A stretch of 55,195 nt of DNA. Origin: Desulfovibrio sp. TomC. Its GTDB lineage: Bacteria; Desulfobacterota; Desulfovibrionia; Desulfovibrionales; Desulfovibrionaceae. The first letter of the stretch is position 1; every line of letters begins with the position of its first letter. Of the stretch, positions 1 through 9,066 are shown piece after piece. Position numbers and translations under genes: made by a program. The notes below the pieces were generated by a model. It saw only the letters and a program-made list of their open reading frames with translations, was not told the origin of the DNA and did not search any database. The stretch covers positions 1-55,195 of the forward strand of contig NZ_JSEH01000029.1 in assembly GCF_000801335.2 (NCBI RefSeq), given 5' to 3'.

Positions 1-354
1 AATTACGCCCCTATGCCCGGCCCGGTGCCGGTAGCTCCGGGACGTCCGCCCGGGTATGCCCCGCGTCCGCCCGTGCCCATCGGTTCGCCCGTGCCCGGCT
101 ATGGTCCCGGCCCCCGGCCGCCGATTCCGGTTGCGCCCGTGCCGGTGCCTGTGCCGGCGCCCGGCATGCGTCCCTGGGGGCCGCCGCCGCCTGTGGCCCC
201 CGGTCCCTGGCTGTGGGCCTTGCCGGCCGCGGCCGCGGCCGTCACCATCGCCGGCATGACCTATTACAATGTCAACAACACCTGCTATATCGAGCAGTTC
301 CAAGGCGACAAAGTGGTTTACGTGCCGGTCAAGGGACCGTGTCCGCCGCAGTAG
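1..354 (+). CDS. Proline-rich protein, C-terminal part (5' end outside window)
   Basis: The frame is open from base 1, so the first visible Met (base 13) is probably internal and the gene starts upstream of the window. About 60 residues are very rich in Pro, Val and Gly with repeated PVPVPAPG-like stretches. They are followed by a hydrophobic Ala-rich segment (LPAAAAAVTIAG) and a short Tyr/Cys-containing tail (TYYNVNNTCYIEQ, then KGPCPPQ). This architecture resembles small exported proline-rich envelope proteins, but I do not recognise a named family. A hairpin terminator follows at 379-411. Function unknown. Confidence 0.55.
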   Translation, partial: NYAPMPGPVPVAPGRPPGYAPRPPVPIGSPVPGYGPGPRPPIPVAPVPVPVPAPGMRPWGPPPPVAPGPWLWALPAAAAAVTIAGMTYYNVNNTCYIEQFQGDKVVYVPVKGPCPPQ

Positions 355-378
355 CCGACGCTCTGACCGCGACCTGAA

Positions 379-411
379 AAAGGGCGGCTCCCAATCCGGG
401 GGCCGCCCTTT
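379..411. terminator. Bidirectional terminator between the proline-rich gene and gpmA
   Basis: A 10-bp perfect stem, AAAGGGCGGC (379-388) with GCCGCCCTTT (402-411), lies between two convergent genes. Read on the minus strand it is followed by a run of five T, so it should end gpmA transcription. On the plus strand the T run is short, so it may also serve the upstream gene. Confidence 0.75.
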
Positions 412-435
412 GTGCGTTCGGGGTGGCGGGGAGGC

Positions 436-1182
436 TCAGCCGGCCTTGCCCTGGGCGGCCACGGCAGCGGCTTTTTGGGCCACGGCCTTGGGATCGCCGA
501 GATAGTAATGGCGAAGCGGCGCAAGATCGTCGCCCAGCTCGTAGACCAGCGGCACGCCGGTCGGGATATTGAGTTCGCTTATGGCCGCGTCGTCAATGCC
601 GTCGAGGTATTTGACCAGGGCGCGCAGCGAGTTGCCATGGGCGGCCACCAAAAGGCGCGTGCCCGAGGCGATGGCCGGGGCCATGACCTCGTGCCAGTAG
701 GGCAGGACCCGGGCCACGGTGTCCTTGAGCGACTCGCAACGCGGCAACTCGGCGTCGGTCAGGGCGGCATAGCGCCGGTCGCGGCCGGGAAAGCGTTCGT
801 CGTCGGCCGAAAGGGCCGGGGGCGGGGTGTCGTAGCTTCTGCGCCAGACAAACACCTGTTCCTCGCCGTACTTGGCGGCCATCTCGGCCTTGTTGAGGCC
901 CTGGAGCGCCCCGTAGTGGCGTTCGTTTAGGCGCCAGGACTTGCTGACCGGCAACCACAGCCGGTCCAGCCCTTCGAGCATGATGTCAAGCGTCTTGACC
1001 GCCCGGGAGAGCACCGAGGTCAGGCAGGCGTCGAAGTCGTAGCCGCCCTCGGCCAGCAGCTTGGCCGCCGCCGCTGCCTCGGCTTGTCCTTGCGGGGTCA
1101 GGCCCACGTCGGTCCAGCCGGTGAACCGGTTTTCCAGATTCCAGACGCTTTGGCCGTGGCGCACGAGGACCAGGGTAGGCAT
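436..1182 (-). CDS. gpmA: 2,3-bisphosphoglycerate-dependent phosphoglycerate mutase
   Basis: Cytosolic glycolytic/gluconeogenic enzyme interconverting 3-phosphoglycerate and 2-phosphoglycerate. The 248-residue length is the usual one for the cofactor-dependent family. The N-terminus carries the phosphohistidine motif [12 protein letters not shown], followed by [15 protein letters not shown]. Further conserved blocks are [10 protein letters not shown] and the second catalytic histidine in [16 protein letters not shown]. The gene starts only 24 nt after the thiC stop on the same strand, so the two are probably co-transcribed, and a hairpin terminator follows at 379-411. Confidence 0.95.
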   Translation of the reverse strand: MPTLVLVRHGQSVWNLENRFTGWTDVGLTPQGQAEAAAAAKLLAEGGYDFDACLTSVLSRAVKTLDIMLEGLDRLWLPVSKSWRLNERHYGALQGLNKAEMAAKYGEEQVFVWRRSYDTPPPALSADDERFPGRDRRYAALTDAELPRCESLKDTVARVLPYWHEVMAPAIASGTRLLVAAHGNSLRALVKYLDGIDDAAISELNIPTGVPLVYELGDDLAPLRHYYLGDPKAVAQKAAAVAAQGKAG

Positions 1183-1206
1183 GGCGTTCTCCCGGACAGG
1201 GCAGGG

Positions 1207-2529
1207 TTATTTTTTGGCGTTGCAGCCGTCGCCCGAGGCGGGTGCGGCCTCGAAATGATCGCCGGTCATCATGCGCATGGCGCACATGGCCCCGCACATG
1301 GCGCATTCCTTTTCCTTGCTGTGCGCTCCCCGGCGCTCACGCACCATATCCGGATCCAGGGACAATTCGGTCATGGCCTCCCAGTCAAGCTCGGCCCGGG
1401 CCTTGGACATGTCGCGGTCCCGGGCCACGGCCAAGGGCCGGCCCAGGGCGGTCTCGGCGCTTTGGGCGGCCACGAGGCTGGCCTTGATGCCGGCCCGCAC
1501 GTCGGCCACGTTGGGCAGGGTGAGGTGTTCGGCCGGCGTCAGGTAACACAGGAAATCCGCGCCGAAATAGGCGGCCAGGGCGCCGCCGATGGCCCCGGCG
1601 ATGTGGTCGTAGCCCGGGGCGCAATCGGTGGTCAGCGGTCCGAGGACATAGAGCGGCGCGCCGTCGGTCAGACGCTTGATGCCCTGGATCTGGCCCTGGA
1701 CAAGGTGCAGCGGCACATGCCCCGGCCCCTCGATCATGGTCTGGACGCCGTGAGCCTTGGCCCGGGCGGCCAGACGGCCGAGATTGATCACTTCCTCCCA
1801 CTGGGCGCCGTCGCCGGCATCGGCGCCGCAGCCGGGCCGCAGGCCGTCGCCCAGGCTGATGGTCACATTATGGGCCAGGCAGATGTCGAGAATGTCGTCG
1901 TAGTGCGTCAAAAAGGGGTTTTCCGCGTCATGCCGGCGCATCCAGCGACCAAGGATCGAGCCGCCGCGCGAGACGATGCCGGTGATGCGGCCGCCCTCGG
2001 CGGCCAGTTCCACGCCCCGGCGGGTGATGCCGCAGTGGAGCGTCATGAAATCCACGCCGGCCTCGGCCTGCTTGGCGATTTCGGTGAGGATTTCAGCCAC
2101 GGTGAAATCGCTCGGGTCGCCGCCTTTGACGATGTGGCGCTGGGTCACGCCGTAGAGCGGCACAGTGCCAAGCGGCAGGTCAGTGGCCGAAAGGATGGCC
2201 GCCCGGATGGCTTCCAGATCGCCGGCCGTGGACAGGTCCATAAGGGTGTGGGCCCCGGCCGATTTGCACAGCGCCACTTTTTCCATCTCCATGGCCACGT
2301 CGGTGACGAACATGGAGGTGCCGATATTGGCGTTGACCTTCACCTTGGCCGGCTGGCCGATGACGGTCGGCGTGACGGCCTGGTGGGCCGGGTTGGCCAG
2401 GATGACCATGGTGCCGGCATTGACGGCCGCTTCGATGACCTCGGGGCTGAGGCCTTCGGCGGCGGCGATCTGGCTGGAATGGGTACGGAAGAGGGCGGCG
2501 AGCTTGGGGTTTTTGCTGAAGATAGACAT
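1207..2529 (-). CDS. thiC: Phosphomethylpyrimidine synthase (short-form ThiC)
   Basis: Radical-SAM enzyme converting aminoimidazole ribotide to hydroxymethylpyrimidine phosphate for thiamine synthesis. The 440-residue length fits the short form without the N-terminal extension seen in enterobacterial and plant ThiC. The C-terminus carries the cluster-binding cysteines as CAMCGAMC (Cys-x2-Cys-x3-Cys), one residue tighter than the classical Cys-x2-Cys-x4-Cys. Conserved blocks include NANIGTS near residue 88 and ITRRGVELA. The start is supported by AAGGAAGC just upstream. No thi-box (TPP riboswitch) consensus was found upstream, which is unusual for thiC. Probably co-transcribed with gpmA. Confidence 0.95.
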   Translation of the reverse strand: MSIFSKNPKLAALFRTHSSQIAAAEGLSPEVIEAAVNAGTMVILANPAHQAVTPTVIGQPAKVKVNANIGTSMFVTDVAMEMEKVALCKSAGAHTLMDLSTAGDLEAIRAAILSATDLPLGTVPLYGVTQRHIVKGGDPSDFTVAEILTEIAKQAEAGVDFMTLHCGITRRGVELAAEGGRITGIVSRGGSILGRWMRRHDAENPFLTHYDDILDICLAHNVTISLGDGLRPGCGADAGDGAQWEEVINLGRLAARAKAHGVQTMIEGPGHVPLHLVQGQIQGIKRLTDGAPLYVLGPLTTDCAPGYDHIAGAIGGALAAYFGADFLCYLTPAEHLTLPNVADVRAGIKASLVAAQSAETALGRPLAVARDRDMSKARAELDWEAMTELSLDPDMVRERRGAHSKEKECAMCGAMCAMRMMTGDHFEAAPASGDGCNAKK

Positions 2530-2913
2530 GCTGCTTCCTTGTTGTCGGATATCGTAAAGCTTTGTTTACCACGGCAGGCGGCAAAGTTCAAAGCCGGGCG
2601 TTGACGACTGCTGCGGAATTGTCTGCGGCCGCAGGCGGTCGACCAGGGGCAAGCCTTTTTTGAACCGCAGGCAAGCCGACACTAAAAAGTCATTTTATGA
2701 CCGTGTGTTATCTCTGAGACGATGTGTTGCTACGGTGTTGTTGTTGTGATATAGTTGACCGGGATTGGATTCCTTTTGATTCGCCTGTAGTCTTTGGATT
2801 GATTTGTTCCGGGATTTCGCAGTGTAGCGGAAAACGGAACGGGCGGTTCCATAACATCGCGAACCTGTTGCCGCATGCGCAAAATATCCGGATGCGGCTG
2901 GGAGAGGTGCTGT
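2530..2913. other. Divergent intergenic region, thiC / DUF1566 gene
   Basis: No coding region is convincing in this 384-nt gap. The half near thiC is GC-rich and contains GGCAAGCC twice (near 2647 and 2669) without a stable hairpin. The half near the DUF1566 gene is AT-rich and contains a candidate promoter at 2727-2755. I looked for the TPP riboswitch signatures on the minus strand and did not find them. Confidence 0.5.
2727..2755 (+). promoter_or_regulatory. Candidate sigma-70 promoter for the DUF1566 gene
   Basis: TTGCTA (2727-2732) and TATAGT (2750-2755) are separated by 17 nt, giving four of six and five of six matches to the consensus boxes. The position, about 160 nt before the chosen start at 2914, leaves a long leader. 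Based on pattern only. Confidence 0.4.
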
Positions 2914-4194
2914 ATGGTCGTCTTTATATCACCATTCTCAGGCAATGTGGCTTGGCGTATTATGGGAACGCTTCTGGCCTGTCTCTGTCTTGTCGGAGCA
3001 GGAAGCGGACAAGCTGCGGCCTATGCGCTGTCGGCGACAGGACAGACCTTGTGTTATAGCGACACGGCCCAGATTGCCTGTCCCAACCCAGGCGAGGACT
3101 ATTACGGCCAGGATGGCAATTACAGGGCCGGCTTGCCAATGTCCTACACGGTACCCGTGGATGGTATTGTCAGAGATAATGTGACTGGCCTGTTGTGGGA
3201 TAGATATCCTTACACGACGAAATTGATTTATTCGGATTTGGCAGCCTATTGCGCTGATAGTTCGCTTGGAACGTATGACGATTGGCGCTTGCCGAATCAG
3301 GAAGAATTGATTTCAATTATAAGTCTTGCTACGTCTGAACCGGCATGGAATAATATTTTTAGTGGATCGTTTAGTGCCGGATATATGGGGTCGACAGTTT
3401 TTATTGATGACAACACGCAGCACTGGGGAATAAACTACCAGTATTGGTTTTCAGATCATGATTCGGATTCCAAAGTGAGCTATACACGTTGCGTCAGGGG
3501 GGATAGCGCGACAAAAAATTTTATTTCTAACGATGATGGAACAGTAACGGATAACAGTACAGGTCTTGTGTGGGAAAGCCATGGGAGCACGACAAAATTG
3601 TCGTGGAAGGATGCCTTGTCGTATTGCGAATCGAAACAGGCTGCGGGAAGTGGAGGATGGAGACTGCCGAATTTCAAAGAACTGATGTCCATAATAGATT
3701 ATACAAATTCGAATCCGGCGATATATTCTGCTTTTACAGCGGAATCAGATGCGTATTGGACGAGTTCAACACGTCATGGGCATCCGAATAATGGCATCTA
3801 TGTCGATTTCAAAACCGGCTATACCAGTTACTATTTCAGCAAATCCTACACGTCTTACGCCCGTTGCGTGCGCGGCGGCACGATCGCCGTGGTGGTCGCC
3901 GTCCTGGACAATGCGCCGTCCTCGCCCACGGTGTCTCGGTCGGCGACGATCACCGTCGGCGGCACGGGGGTGGTGGCCTACAAATACCGCCTTGACGCTG
4001 GCGACTGGAGTGAGCAGGCTTCGATCACGACTGCGATTTCCCTGGCAGGCCTTTCGTTGGGCACGCATACCCTGGCGGTCCTCGGGGAGGACGGCAACGG
4101 GAACTGGCAGGACGCCGTCTCGCCGACCACGACGTCCTGGACCGTCATCGCGGTCAATTCGTCCCCCCTCGGTCTGTTGCTGCTTGGCCCGTAA
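2914..4194 (+). CDS. Secreted DUF1566 (Lcl C-terminal-type) two-repeat protein
   Basis: The start at 2914 is preferred because GGGAGAGG lies 6-8 nt upstream; the frame is also open earlier. Residues near 17-37 (MGTLLACLCLVGAGSGQAAA) look like a signal peptide. Two DUF1566 units follow, each with a TGLLWD/TGLVWE strand, the signature WRLPN-x-x-EL (DDWRLPNQEELISII and GGWRLPNFKELMSII) and a closing YTRCVRG/YARCVRG. The last 95 residues form a separate beta-rich, Ig-like tail (SSPTVSRSATITVGG onward). The DUF1566 part is AT-rich with non-local codon use, whereas the tail is as GC-rich as the neighbours, so the gene looks mosaic. DUF1566 is found in adhesin-like and tail-fibre-like proteins; the ligand here is unknown. 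Confidence 0.75.
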   Translation: MVVFISPFSGNVAWRIMGTLLACLCLVGAGSGQAAAYALSATGQTLCYSDTAQIACPNPGEDYYGQDGNYRAGLPMSYTVPVDGIVRDNVTGLLWDRYPYTTKLIYSDLAAYCADSSLGTYDDWRLPNQEELISIISLATSEPAWNNIFSGSFSAGYMGSTVFIDDNTQHWGINYQYWFSDHDSDSKVSYTRCVRGDSATKNFISNDDGTVTDNSTGLVWESHGSTTKLSWKDALSYCESKQAAGSGGWRLPNFKELMSIIDYTNSNPAIYSAFTAESDAYWTSSTRHGHPNNGIYVDFKTGYTSYYFSKSYTSYARCVRGGTIAVVVAVLDNAPSSPTVSRSATITVGGTGVVAYKYRLDAGDWSEQASITTAISLAGLSLGTHTLAVLGEDGNGNWQDAVSPTTTSWTVIAVNSSPLGLLLLGP

Positions 4195-4306
4195 CCAGTC
4201 GACGCGAACGGCCGCAAGAAAGTGCGGTCGCAAGACTTGCCAAGCACCATGAAAGGCGTTACTTGATTCTGCTTTCCCGGAAGGGATACTCTCAAGGAGC
4301 CAGGCT

Positions 4307-4522
4307 ATGAAAAAAGATATCCATCCCAAGACGTTTAAAGCCACGATTCGCTGCCACTGCGGCTTCGAGGCCCAGGCCATGTCCACCAAGGGCGAACTGG
4401 TCCAGGTCGAAGTCTGCTCCAACTGCCATCCGTTTTATACCGGCAAGCAGCGCTTCCTCGACACCGCCGGCCGCATCGACCGCTTCCGGAAGAAGTACGC
4501 CAAATTTGAGCCCAAGGCCTAG
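4307..4522 (+). CDS. rpmE: 50S ribosomal protein L31, zinc-binding form
   Basis: 71-residue L31 with the zinc ribbon cysteines C16, C18, C37 and C40 (RCHCGF and [14 protein letters not shown]), so it is the C+ zinc-containing paralogue. A Shine-Dalgarno CAAGGAG lies 8 nt before the ATG. It heads the conserved set rpmE-DUF1385-prfA-prmC, which links it to translation termination functions. No Zur-box-like palindrome was recognised upstream. Confidence 0.97.
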   Translation: MKKDIHPKTFKATIRCHCGFEAQAMSTKGELVQVEVCSNCHPFYTGKQRFLDTAGRIDRFRKKYAKFEPKA

Positions 4523-4583
4523 TGGGGTCTTGGCCCGCATCCGCCGGGCCGAAAGGTCCGGCGGCAACCTTCAGGATACAGCC

Positions 4584-5537
4584 ATGAAGCGCTTTCTGCG
4601 TCTGCTCCCCCTGCTGGTGGCCTCGCCAACCGTGGGCGGTCAGGCCGTCATGGAAGGCGTCATGATGCGCGATCGGGATCGTCTGGCCATTGCCGTGCGC
4701 AAGCCCGGCGGCGACATCCTGCTCGACGTGCGTCCGTGGTTCACCCTCACCGCTGCCAAGTGGCTCAAAAAGCCGCTCGTGCGCGGGTTTCCTGTTTTGC
4801 TCGAAACCCTGATAAACGGCATCAAAGCGCTCAACTACTCGGCCCAGGTGGCCGTGGAGGACGAGGATGGCGCCGAGTTGGGGCCGCTGGCCATGGGACT
4901 GACCCTGGCGGCGTCCATCGGCTTCGCCTTGCTGCTTTTCGTGGTCACGCCGCATCTGTTTTCCCTCGGAATGCGCAGCCTGGGCCTTTCCGGCGGCGTC
5001 GAGGACTTGAGCTTCCACGTCTGGGACGGGTTGTTCAAGATGGTTTTGTTTATTGGCTACGTGGCGGCAATCTCTTTTTTGCCGGACATCCGCCGGGTGT
5101 TTCAGTACCACGGGGCCGAGCACAAGGTCATTTGGGCCTATGAGCAGGGCGCGGAACTGACGCCGGCCGGCGCGCGGGGCTTTTCTCGGCTGCATCCCCG
5201 CTGCGGCACAGCCTTCCTGCTCTTTGTCCTGGCCATTTCCATCGTGCTCTACGCCTTTCTCGTACCCTGGCTGCTGACGTTTTACGCCCCGGCCACGGCC
5301 TGGATCAAGCAGCTCTATATTGTTGTCTTAAAGCTCGTCCTCATGGTTCCGGTCAGCGCCCTGGCCTATGAAGTCATTAAGCTTGCCGGCAAATTCCATA
5401 CGAATCTTGCCTGCCGCCTGATTTCGGCCCCCGGGCTTTTCTTGCAGATGCTCACCACCAAGGAACCCGACGACGCCCAGATCGAGGTGGCCCTGGCCGC
5501 ACTCGACGGCGCAGTTGCCGACCAGCCGACCGCCTGA
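4584..5537 (+). CDS. DUF1385 family integral membrane protein
   Basis: 317 residues from the ATG at 4584, which has AGGATA upstream; the open frame reaches back into rpmE but that extension is not family-like. The N-terminus carries the family hallmark VGGQAVMEGVMMR. Several hydrophobic membrane segments follow (for example ASIGFALLLFVVTP, FLLFVLAISIVLYAFLV, VVLKLVLMVPVSALAY), with the conserved FQYHGAEHKVIWAYE and LHPRCGTAFLL between them. The biochemical role of the family is not established as far as I know. Its fixed place between rpmE and prfA suggests a link to translation or envelope growth (inference). Confidence 0.85.
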   Translation: MKRFLRLLPLLVASPTVGGQAVMEGVMMRDRDRLAIAVRKPGGDILLDVRPWFTLTAAKWLKKPLVRGFPVLLETLINGIKALNYSAQVAVEDEDGAELGPLAMGLTLAASIGFALLLFVVTPHLFSLGMRSLGLSGGVEDLSFHVWDGLFKMVLFIGYVAAISFLPDIRRVFQYHGAEHKVIWAYEQGAELTPAGARGFSRLHPRCGTAFLLFVLAISIVLYAFLVPWLLTFYAPATAWIKQLYIVVLKLVLMVPVSALAYEVIKLAGKFHTNLACRLISAPGLFLQMLTTKEPDDAQIEVALAALDGAVADQPTA

Positions 5538-5615
5538 CCCGTTGCGGCCTCGCCGGTCCCAGCCAACCCTCAAGCCGGGGGACGCTTCCTATGTGTCCCG
5601 CCCCGGAGACGCCCC

Positions 5616-6689
5616 ATGTTCGCCAAGCTCGAAAGCCTCGAACGCAAGTACGAGGAACTGGTTAGCCAACTTTCCGATCCCGCCGTCCTGTCCGATCAGG
5701 ACCGCTACCGCAAGCTGGCCAAGACCCACTCCGATCTCGGCGACCTCGTGGCCGCATACCGTGAGTACAAGCAGATCGTCCGGGACCTGGAAGACAACCA
5801 GGAAATGACCCAGGACGCCGATCCGGACATCCGCGAGCTGGCCCAGGCCGAGGCCAAGGCCCTCAAGGAACAGCAGACGGAACTGGAAGTCCGGCTCAAG
5901 CTGCTGCTGTTGCCCAAGGATCCCATGGATGACAAAAACATCCTGCTGGAAATCCGGGCCGGCACCGGCGGCGAAGAAGCGGCCTTGTTCGTCGGCGACC
6001 TCTTTCGCATGTACACCCGCTACGCCGAGACCAAGCGTTGGAAGGTCGAGATCATGAGCCAGTCCGAGACCGGCACCGGCGGCTTTAAGGAAGTCATCGC
6101 CTCCATCTCGGGCGAGAAGGTCTACAGCCGGCTCAAGTACGAATCAGGGGCCCACCGCGTCCAGCGCGTGCCGGCCACCGAATCCCAGGGACGCATCCAT
6201 ACCTCGGCCGTCACCGTGGCCATCATGCCCGAGGCCGAGGAAGTCGACGTAGCCCTTGATCCGGGCGATCTGCGCATCGACGTCTACCGCTCCAGCGGCC
6301 CCGGCGGCCAGAGCGTCAACACCACCGACTCGGCCGTGCGCGTCACCCACATCCCCTCGGGCCTGGTGGTCATCTGCCAGGATGAAAAATCCCAGCACAA
6401 AAACAAGGCCAAGGCGCTCAAGGTCCTGCGTTCCCGGCTGCTCCAGGCCGAGCAGGAAAAGCAGCGCATGGAACAGGAAGCCACCCGCCGGTCCCAGGTC
6501 GGCAGCGGCGACCGCTCCGAGCGTATCCGCACCTACAATTTCCCCCAGGGCCGCATCACCGACCATCGCATCAACTTGACCCTCTACCGGCTCGACGCCG
6601 TGCTCGAAGGCGACCTCGACGAAATGTGCGACGCGCTGATCGGCCACTACCAAGCCGAGGCCCTCAAAGCCCAGGCCGACGCGGCGTAA
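5616..6689 (+). CDS. prfA: Peptide chain release factor 1
   Basis: 357 residues, normal for RF1. It reads UAA/UAG stop codons and triggers peptidyl-tRNA hydrolysis on the ribosome. The catalytic GGQ loop is present ([17 protein letters not shown]). The stop-codon recognition tripeptide PAT occurs in [19 protein letters not shown], marking RF1 rather than RF2, which has SPF. The N-terminal coiled-coil region carries a stretch rich in Glu, Lys and Ala. Followed by prmC, whose product methylates the GGQ glutamine. Confidence 0.97.
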   Translation: MFAKLESLERKYEELVSQLSDPAVLSDQDRYRKLAKTHSDLGDLVAAYREYKQIVRDLEDNQEMTQDADPDIRELAQAEAKALKEQQTELEVRLKLLLLPKDPMDDKNILLEIRAGTGGEEAALFVGDLFRMYTRYAETKRWKVEIMSQSETGTGGFKEVIASISGEKVYSRLKYESGAHRVQRVPATESQGRIHTSAVTVAIMPEAEEVDVALDPGDLRIDVYRSSGPGGQSVNTTDSAVRVTHIPSGLVVICQDEKSQHKNKAKALKVLRSRLLQAEQEKQRMEQEATRRSQVGSGDRSERIRTYNFPQGRITDHRINLTLYRLDAVLEGDLDEMCDALIGHYQAEALKAQADAA

Positions 6690-6716
6690 GCGTAAGGGGA
6701 GCAGAGAGAGAAGCGG

Positions 6717-6803
6717 GAAGAGTGCCTCCGGCGGCCGGGGGGATGATCCCCCCGGACCCCTCGACGGGAGAGGTTGTGCAAGGGCTTTTGGGGGCTGGTT
6801 GGC
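6717..6803 (+). repeat. Intergenic palindromic repeat, copy 1
   Basis: Forward copy of a GC-rich element between prfA and prmC. It begins AGAGTGCCTCCGGCGGCC, followed by a perfect hairpin with CCGGGGGG and CCCCCCGG arms and a short loop, then a second small stem (ACCCCT...GGGAG) and GGTTGTGCAAGGG. Related copies lie at 35136-35246, 35320-35385, 37351-37413 and 38951-39020. Confidence 0.75.
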
Positions 6804-6856
6804 AATTCGGTCGGCTGCGGACAGGAACAGCCGAAGCAGACTCTTGAAAGGGGAAA

Positions 6857-7744
6857 GTGGGGGAGGAGCAGGGCGTTGGTATGGGCATAAAAGCGGCGAC
6901 GGTGCGGGAAATTTTGGCCAAGAGCGAAGGCTATCTGGCCGAGCGGGGCATCGACAGCCCGCGCCTGTCCGCCCAGCTCTTGGTGGCCAAAGCCCTGGAA
7001 ATGGACCGGTTGGGGCTTATTTTGGCCATGGACCGGCCGTTGATCCCTGACGAACTTGACGCTGTGCGCCCGCTCATTGCCCGGCGCGGTCGCGGCGAAC
7101 CCACCGCCTACATCCTTGGCGAACGCGAATTTTACGGCCTCGATTTTACCGTCACCCCGGCCACGCTTATCCCCCGTCCCGAAACCGAACTCGTAATCGA
7201 CCGCGCCCGGGAGCTTTTCCCGGACGGCGCGCTCACCCGTTTTGCCGACCTCGGCGCCGGGTCGGGCTGTTTGGCCGTGACCCTGGCCACGCTTTTCCCC
7301 GTCGCCCAGGGACTGGCCCTGGACCAAAGCGGGGCGGCCTTGGAAGTCGCCCGGCAAAACGCCGTCCGCCACGCCGTGGCCGATCGCCTGGCCTTTGTGG
7401 AAGCCGATTTCGCCGCGCTGCCGCCCTGCGACGGCGGCTATGATCTCATCGTCTCCAATCCGCCCTACGTCAGCGTCGCCGAATACCGGGAGTGTTCCCG
7501 GGAAGTGCGCGATTTTGAGCCGCTTTCCGCCCTGGTCCCCGGTGAGTCCGGCCTGGAGGCCGTGCCGGTGGTGGCCCGGGCCGCGTCTGCTGCGCTACGC
7601 CCCGGCGGCTGGCTGCTGGTCGAAATCGGCTGGAAACAGGGGCCGGACGCCGCCCGCCTCCTGACCGAAGCCGGTTTTGCCGACGTGGCCGTTCGCCGCG
7701 ATCTGGCCGGCTGCGACCGGGTGGTGGAAGGGCGAAAGCCGTAA
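6857..7744 (+). CDS. prmC: Release factor glutamine N5-methyltransferase
   Basis: SAM-dependent methyltransferase that modifies the glutamine of the GGQ motif in RF1/RF2; it lies directly after prfA as in many bacteria. The class I methyltransferase motif I is FADLGAGSGCLAVTLA, and the substrate-binding NPPY motif is in DLIVSNPPYVSVAEY. The N-terminal five-helix domain precedes it. 295 residues from a GTG at 6857; the ATG at 6881 (MGIKAATVRE, GGAGGAG upstream) is an equally plausible start giving 287 residues. Confidence 0.92.
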   Translation: MGEEQGVGMGIKAATVREILAKSEGYLAERGIDSPRLSAQLLVAKALEMDRLGLILAMDRPLIPDELDAVRPLIARRGRGEPTAYILGEREFYGLDFTVTPATLIPRPETELVIDRARELFPDGALTRFADLGAGSGCLAVTLATLFPVAQGLALDQSGAALEVARQNAVRHAVADRLAFVEADFAALPPCDGGYDLIVSNPPYVSVAEYRECSREVRDFEPLSALVPGESGLEAVPVVARAASAALRPGGWLLVEIGWKQGPDAARLLTEAGFADVAVRRDLAGCDRVVEGRKP

Positions 7745-7838
7745 TCTGCTTCCCGTTTGCGCCTCCTGCCTGTGTTCCTGCCCGCCGGATTTCCCGGCTC
7801 TGCGCTCCCGCTGTGCTCCTGCGTTGCACCGTGTCGGC

Positions 7839-9065
7839 CTAAGGCCGTGTTCCCACACTCGGCGCAAATCCCTTGCCCAGGTCCGTGAGCCCCGTCCCGT
7901 CCGCATTCATGCGGTAGAGCCTGTGCCGCCCGTTGGCCGGCGTCTCCGGCAGACCCGAAAAATAGATGCGCCGTCCGTCCGGCGTCCAGGCCGGGGTGAC
8001 CGCCGCCAGCGTGCGGGGCGTCAGGCGATAGTTCGTGCCGCTTTGAGCATCGTACAGGAACAGTGCCGAGCCGGTGTCGTTGAGCCAGCGCTGCATGGCC
8101 GGCGTCGGGTTCACGCCGCTCTCCACCAGCAACAGGTTGTCGTCGGCCGGGCTTGGCAGATACGTGTCGGCGCTGCTTGGCAGGGTCTTGTCCGTGAAGG
8201 TCGTGATGGGTTCCTGGCGCAGGGTTTTCCCGTCCAGGCCAAGCCAACGCACCAGGCCGGAGCCGGCGTTGTAGTCGAACAAAACCAGGGCCGTTCCTCC
8301 CCGGTTGAACCCTTGGAAGGAGACTTCAGGAGACTGCTCGCCGACAACGACGACCGGCTTCGGGGCGGGCTGCGAAAGGTCGGCTATCTCGATGCGGTCA
8401 TGGGGCGCGAAGGGCACTGCTGCGGGCCGGCGGTCGTCGACCCTCCAGGCCAGCCGGCGGCCATCATAACTGAAGTGGATTTCACGCACTGCAGTCGGTT
8501 TGGCGGCAAAATGCCGGGGGGTGGCCCGACCGCCCAGATCGACCACGGTCACTCCCCCCTCGGGAGCAGGCGAATAGGCCAGGAGCGATCCGTCCGGGGA
8601 CAGGGCCGGGGAGGTTCCCTGGCCAATGCGCCGGGGTTTGGCTGCGCCTTCGAGCACCATGATCGACTGGTCGTCCTCATAGGCCGCCACGTCCCGGGCG
8701 ACCGCCGTGGCCTCGGCCGGGGACGGCAGCCAGGCGGGTTTGTCCGCAAAGGTCTTGCCGGGCTGGCCGGACAGGGCCGTCAGCGGCAGACGGTAGCGGC
8801 GCACGTTACTGGAGATTCCTTCGGGTTCGTCCAGTTCAACCGTCGCCCAGCCGTCGGCAACCGAGTGCAGATAAACCTTGTTGCCACCGGCCAGGGGCCG
8901 CGCGCCTTTTTTCGGGCCGCCAACCGGCACGGCCTGTCCGGGGTCTCGTACGGTCATGTACGGTTCGCCGTTTTGGAAGTGGATCTGGGCTGAAGCGTTC
9001 TCCGTCGACACAAGCATCAGCCCGGCCAACAGCATAACCGGCCAGGCCTGAACCAGGGCGCGCAT
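7839..9065 (-). CDS. Exported TolB-like beta-propeller protein
   Basis: 408 residues starting one base after the ftsH stop, so translationally coupled. The N-terminus MRALVQAWPVMLLAGLMLVSTENASAQ is a signal peptide ending in ASA-Q. An early segment (VYLHSVADGWATVELDEPEG) may be a small beta domain. From about residue 140, repeated blades of the WD40/TolB type appear (SPALSPDGSLLAYS, REIHFSYDGRRLAWR, TPAWTPDGRRIYFS, HRLYRMNADGTGLTDLG). The last two are close to the classical PD40 blade motif. Likely periplasmic; target unknown. It lacks TolB neighbours (tolQRA/pal), so I do not call it TolB. Confidence 0.72.
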   Translation of the reverse strand: MRALVQAWPVMLLAGLMLVSTENASAQIHFQNGEPYMTVRDPGQAVPVGGPKKGARPLAGGNKVYLHSVADGWATVELDEPEGISSNVRRYRLPLTALSGQPGKTFADKPAWLPSPAEATAVARDVAAYEDDQSIMVLEGAAKPRRIGQGTSPALSPDGSLLAYSPAPEGGVTVVDLGGRATPRHFAAKPTAVREIHFSYDGRRLAWRVDDRRPAAVPFAPHDRIEIADLSQPAPKPVVVVGEQSPEVSFQGFNRGGTALVLFDYNAGSGLVRWLGLDGKTLRQEPITTFTDKTLPSSADTYLPSPADDNLLLVESGVNPTPAMQRWLNDTGSALFLYDAQSGTNYRLTPRTLAAVTPAWTPDGRRIYFSGLPETPANGRHRLYRMNADGTGLTDLGKGFAPSVGTRP

Positions 9066-9066
9066 T

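Noticed and set aside
1084-2604. 506-codon plus-strand frame opposite thiC
   Set aside because: Shadow of thiC: no start signal, no domain, and thiC is unambiguous.
2530-2700. Possible TPP riboswitch upstream of thiC
   Set aside because: The CTGAGA, GATCTGG and AATGCCAGCG-type blocks are not present in order on the minus strand; the CTCTGAGA seen at about 2711 is on the other strand and isolated.
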